A model generated the notes under the pieces. The model searched no databases and had not been told where the DNA came from. It was given only the letters and a program-made list of their open reading frames with translations. Both the position numbers and the translations under genes were made by a program. Of a stretch of 7,560 nt of DNA, positions 6,944-7,560 are shown one piece after another. How positions within the stretch are numbered: the first letter of the stretch is position 1; each line of letters opens with the position of its first letter. This DNA is from Candidatus Collierbacteria bacterium (lineage in GTDB: Bacteria > Patescibacteriota > Microgenomatia > UBA1400 > MFAQ01): contig DQFC01000017.1 of assembly GCA_003531665.1 (NCBI GenBank), positions 8,901-16,460 of the forward strand, written 5' to 3'.

Positions 6944-6972
6944 ATTAAATACCGAAAATAATACGAAGTCAA
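6944..6972 (-). promoter_or_regulatory. Sigma70-type promoter of the RM operon
   Basis: On the minus strand, TTGACT (6972-6967) matches the -35 consensus at 5 of 6 positions. After a 17-nt spacer, TTTAAT (6949-6944) matches the -10 consensus at 5 of 6. Transcription would start near 6937, giving a leader of about 48 nt before the MTase 2 ATG. The promoter begins only 19 bp after the rmuC stop, so the RM operon probably has its own transcription even if some rmuC read-through occurs. Confidence 0.65.
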
Positions 6973-6980
6973 TATTTAAT
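6944..6980. repeat. 8-bp inverted repeat bracketing the RM promoter (possible operator)
   Basis: ATTAAATA (6944-6951) and TATTTAAT (6973-6980) are perfect inverted copies separated by 21 bp. One arm covers the -10 hexamer and the other abuts the -35 hexamer, so a protein bound to both arms would block RNA polymerase. No separate controller (C) protein gene is present in the window. If the repeat is an operator, a methyltransferase or an outside regulator would have to act on it. The A+T-only arms could also arise by chance. Confidence 0.35.
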
Positions 6981-6990
6981 TGGGGATTTT

Positions 6991-7560
6991 TTATTCTTCC
7001 TTCTCTTCGGGGAGGAGATTGGACTTGAGCTGGTGGGCGGAGTCCAGCTTGTTGCCGATTTGGTTCATAGATTGTGAAGTGGAGTTCATGGAGTTGTAGG
7101 CGTTGGTGAGATGCTTTCCCAGGAGAGTAAAGTTTTCATTTAGTTTTTCGTAATCTTTTTGGACGGCACGGAGGAGGGTAAAGACCTCTGAGGTTTTGCC
7201 GGCGATTTTTTGACCTTCCAAAGAAAGAAGGATGGTTTGGAGATGGGCATAGAGGGTGGTCGGGGAAACGGGGTAAACCCGAGACTCACGAGCCAGATCC
7301 ATGAGCTCTTGTTCGTTAACTATCTCGTAAAAGATGGTTTCGGAAGGGATATACATGAGAGCAAAATCCAGAGTTCCTTCTTCGGGAAGAATATATTTGC
7401 CGGAGATATCTTTGATGTGTTTTTTGACGTCGCGGATAAAAGCAGTGCGGGCAAGGGCTTTGTCGGTGGCGGAGGAAGCTTGATAAATTTTTTGGAAGTT
7501 CTCCATAGGGAACTTGGAGTCGATTGGGAGAATGCCGGCTTGGGTTTTGATGGCGGCGTC
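6991..7560 (-). CDS. rmuC: DNA recombination protein RmuC, C-terminal part, runs off right edge
   Basis: RmuC proteins are predicted nucleases linked to limiting rearrangements at inverted repeats (family knowledge). The window holds 189 residues and the stop TAA at 6993-6991. The open frame continues to 7560 upstream of the internal Met at 7506, so that Met is not the start. Conserved RmuC segments in order are IDSKFPMENF, FIRDVKKHIKDIS, YILPEEGTLDFALMYIPSE and VSPTTLYAHLQTI, then the helical tail with FTLLGKHLTNAYNSM. The tail is heptad-like and probably a coiled coil, ending in an acidic LLPEEKEE. The N-terminal coiled coil or membrane anchor usual for the family is outside the window. The gene is richer in G+C than the RM genes just downstream on the same strand, and no hairpin terminator is visible after its stop. 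Confidence 0.93.
   Translation of the reverse strand, partial: DAAIKTQAGILPIDSKFPMENFQKIYQASSATDKALARTAFIRDVKKHIKDISGKYILPEEGTLDFALMYIPSETIFYEIVNEQELMDLARESRVYPVSPTTLYAHLQTILLSLEGQKIAGKTSEVFTLLRAVQKDYEKLNENFTLLGKHLTNAYNSMNSTSQSMNQIGNKLDSAHQLKSNLLPEEKEE

Larger units (their letters stand above)
3137..6972 (-). other. Restriction-modification cassette: promoter, two methyltransferases, endonuclease
   Basis: This is a single minus-strand transcription unit with order MTase 2, MTase 1, endonuclease. Junctions are a 4-bp overlap (6020-6023) and a 4-nt gap (4898-4901). Sampled 60-base lines give 20-48% G+C within the unit; most sampled lines outside it are near 50%, with one at 35%. The methylation genes come first and the endonuclease last, the safe order for establishing RM in a new host. 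No integrase, transposase, tRNA or target-site duplication is visible at the borders, so horizontal gain is inferred from composition and context only. Confidence 0.7.

Noticed and set aside
3180..6990. Target-site duplication flanking the RM cassette
   Set aside because: Comparing the left border (3180-3210) with the right border (6890-6990) showed no convincing direct repeat and no transposase or integrase.
1..7560. CRISPR array, tRNA or rRNA gene
   Set aside because: No regularly spaced repeats and no tRNA-like cloverleaf or rRNA signature were seen; nearly the whole window is coding.

Overview
The window shows a compact bacterial chromosome segment in which a visibly more A+T-rich restriction-modification (RM) cassette sits among genes for DNA repair and recombination. 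All stops are compatible with the standard code: TGA ends three genes and TAA ends two. Most start codons lack a clear Shine-Dalgarno sequence. A single-chain UvrD-like helicase fused to a RecB/AddB-type nuclease next to an AlkA-type glycosylase and rmuC is compatible with a streamlined genome such as Patescibacteria/CPR. That placement is an inference and is not proven by the sequence.

Left part (1-3200, sampled lines about 35-53% G+C): the 5' end of a DNA-3-methyladenine glycosylase gene runs off the left edge on the minus strand. A 36-bp A+T-rich divergent spacer follows. Then comes a complete 1000-residue helicase-nuclease on the plus strand, with all SF1A helicase motifs and a C-terminal PD-(D/E)XK nuclease carrying a four-cysteine Fe-S signature.

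Middle part (3137-6972, many lines only 20-43% G+C): a tight minus-strand operon, with a promoter at 6944-6972, encodes MTase 2 (289 aa), MTase 1 (373 aa) and a 586-aa protein read here as the cognate restriction endonuclease. The junctions are a 4-bp ATGA overlap and a 4-nt gap, so translation is probably coupled. The promoter-distal endonuclease converges on the helicase and overlaps its 3' end by 64 bp, including the codon for the last Fe-S cysteine.

Right part (6991-7560, one sampled line 52% G+C): the C-terminal 189 residues of RmuC, on the minus strand and running off the right edge, lie directly upstream of the RM operon.

How they may work together: the two methyltransferases would protect the host, perhaps one per strand or half-site of an asymmetric target, and the 586-aa protein would cut unmodified DNA. 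The most interesting point is that this protein has two separate PD-(D/E)XK-like motif sets, one near the N terminus with Ser in place of the usual Lys and one canonical set near residues 447-463. This suggests a single chain with two nuclease centres. The helicase-nuclease and RmuC may process the resulting DNA ends, but that is only a neighbourhood argument.
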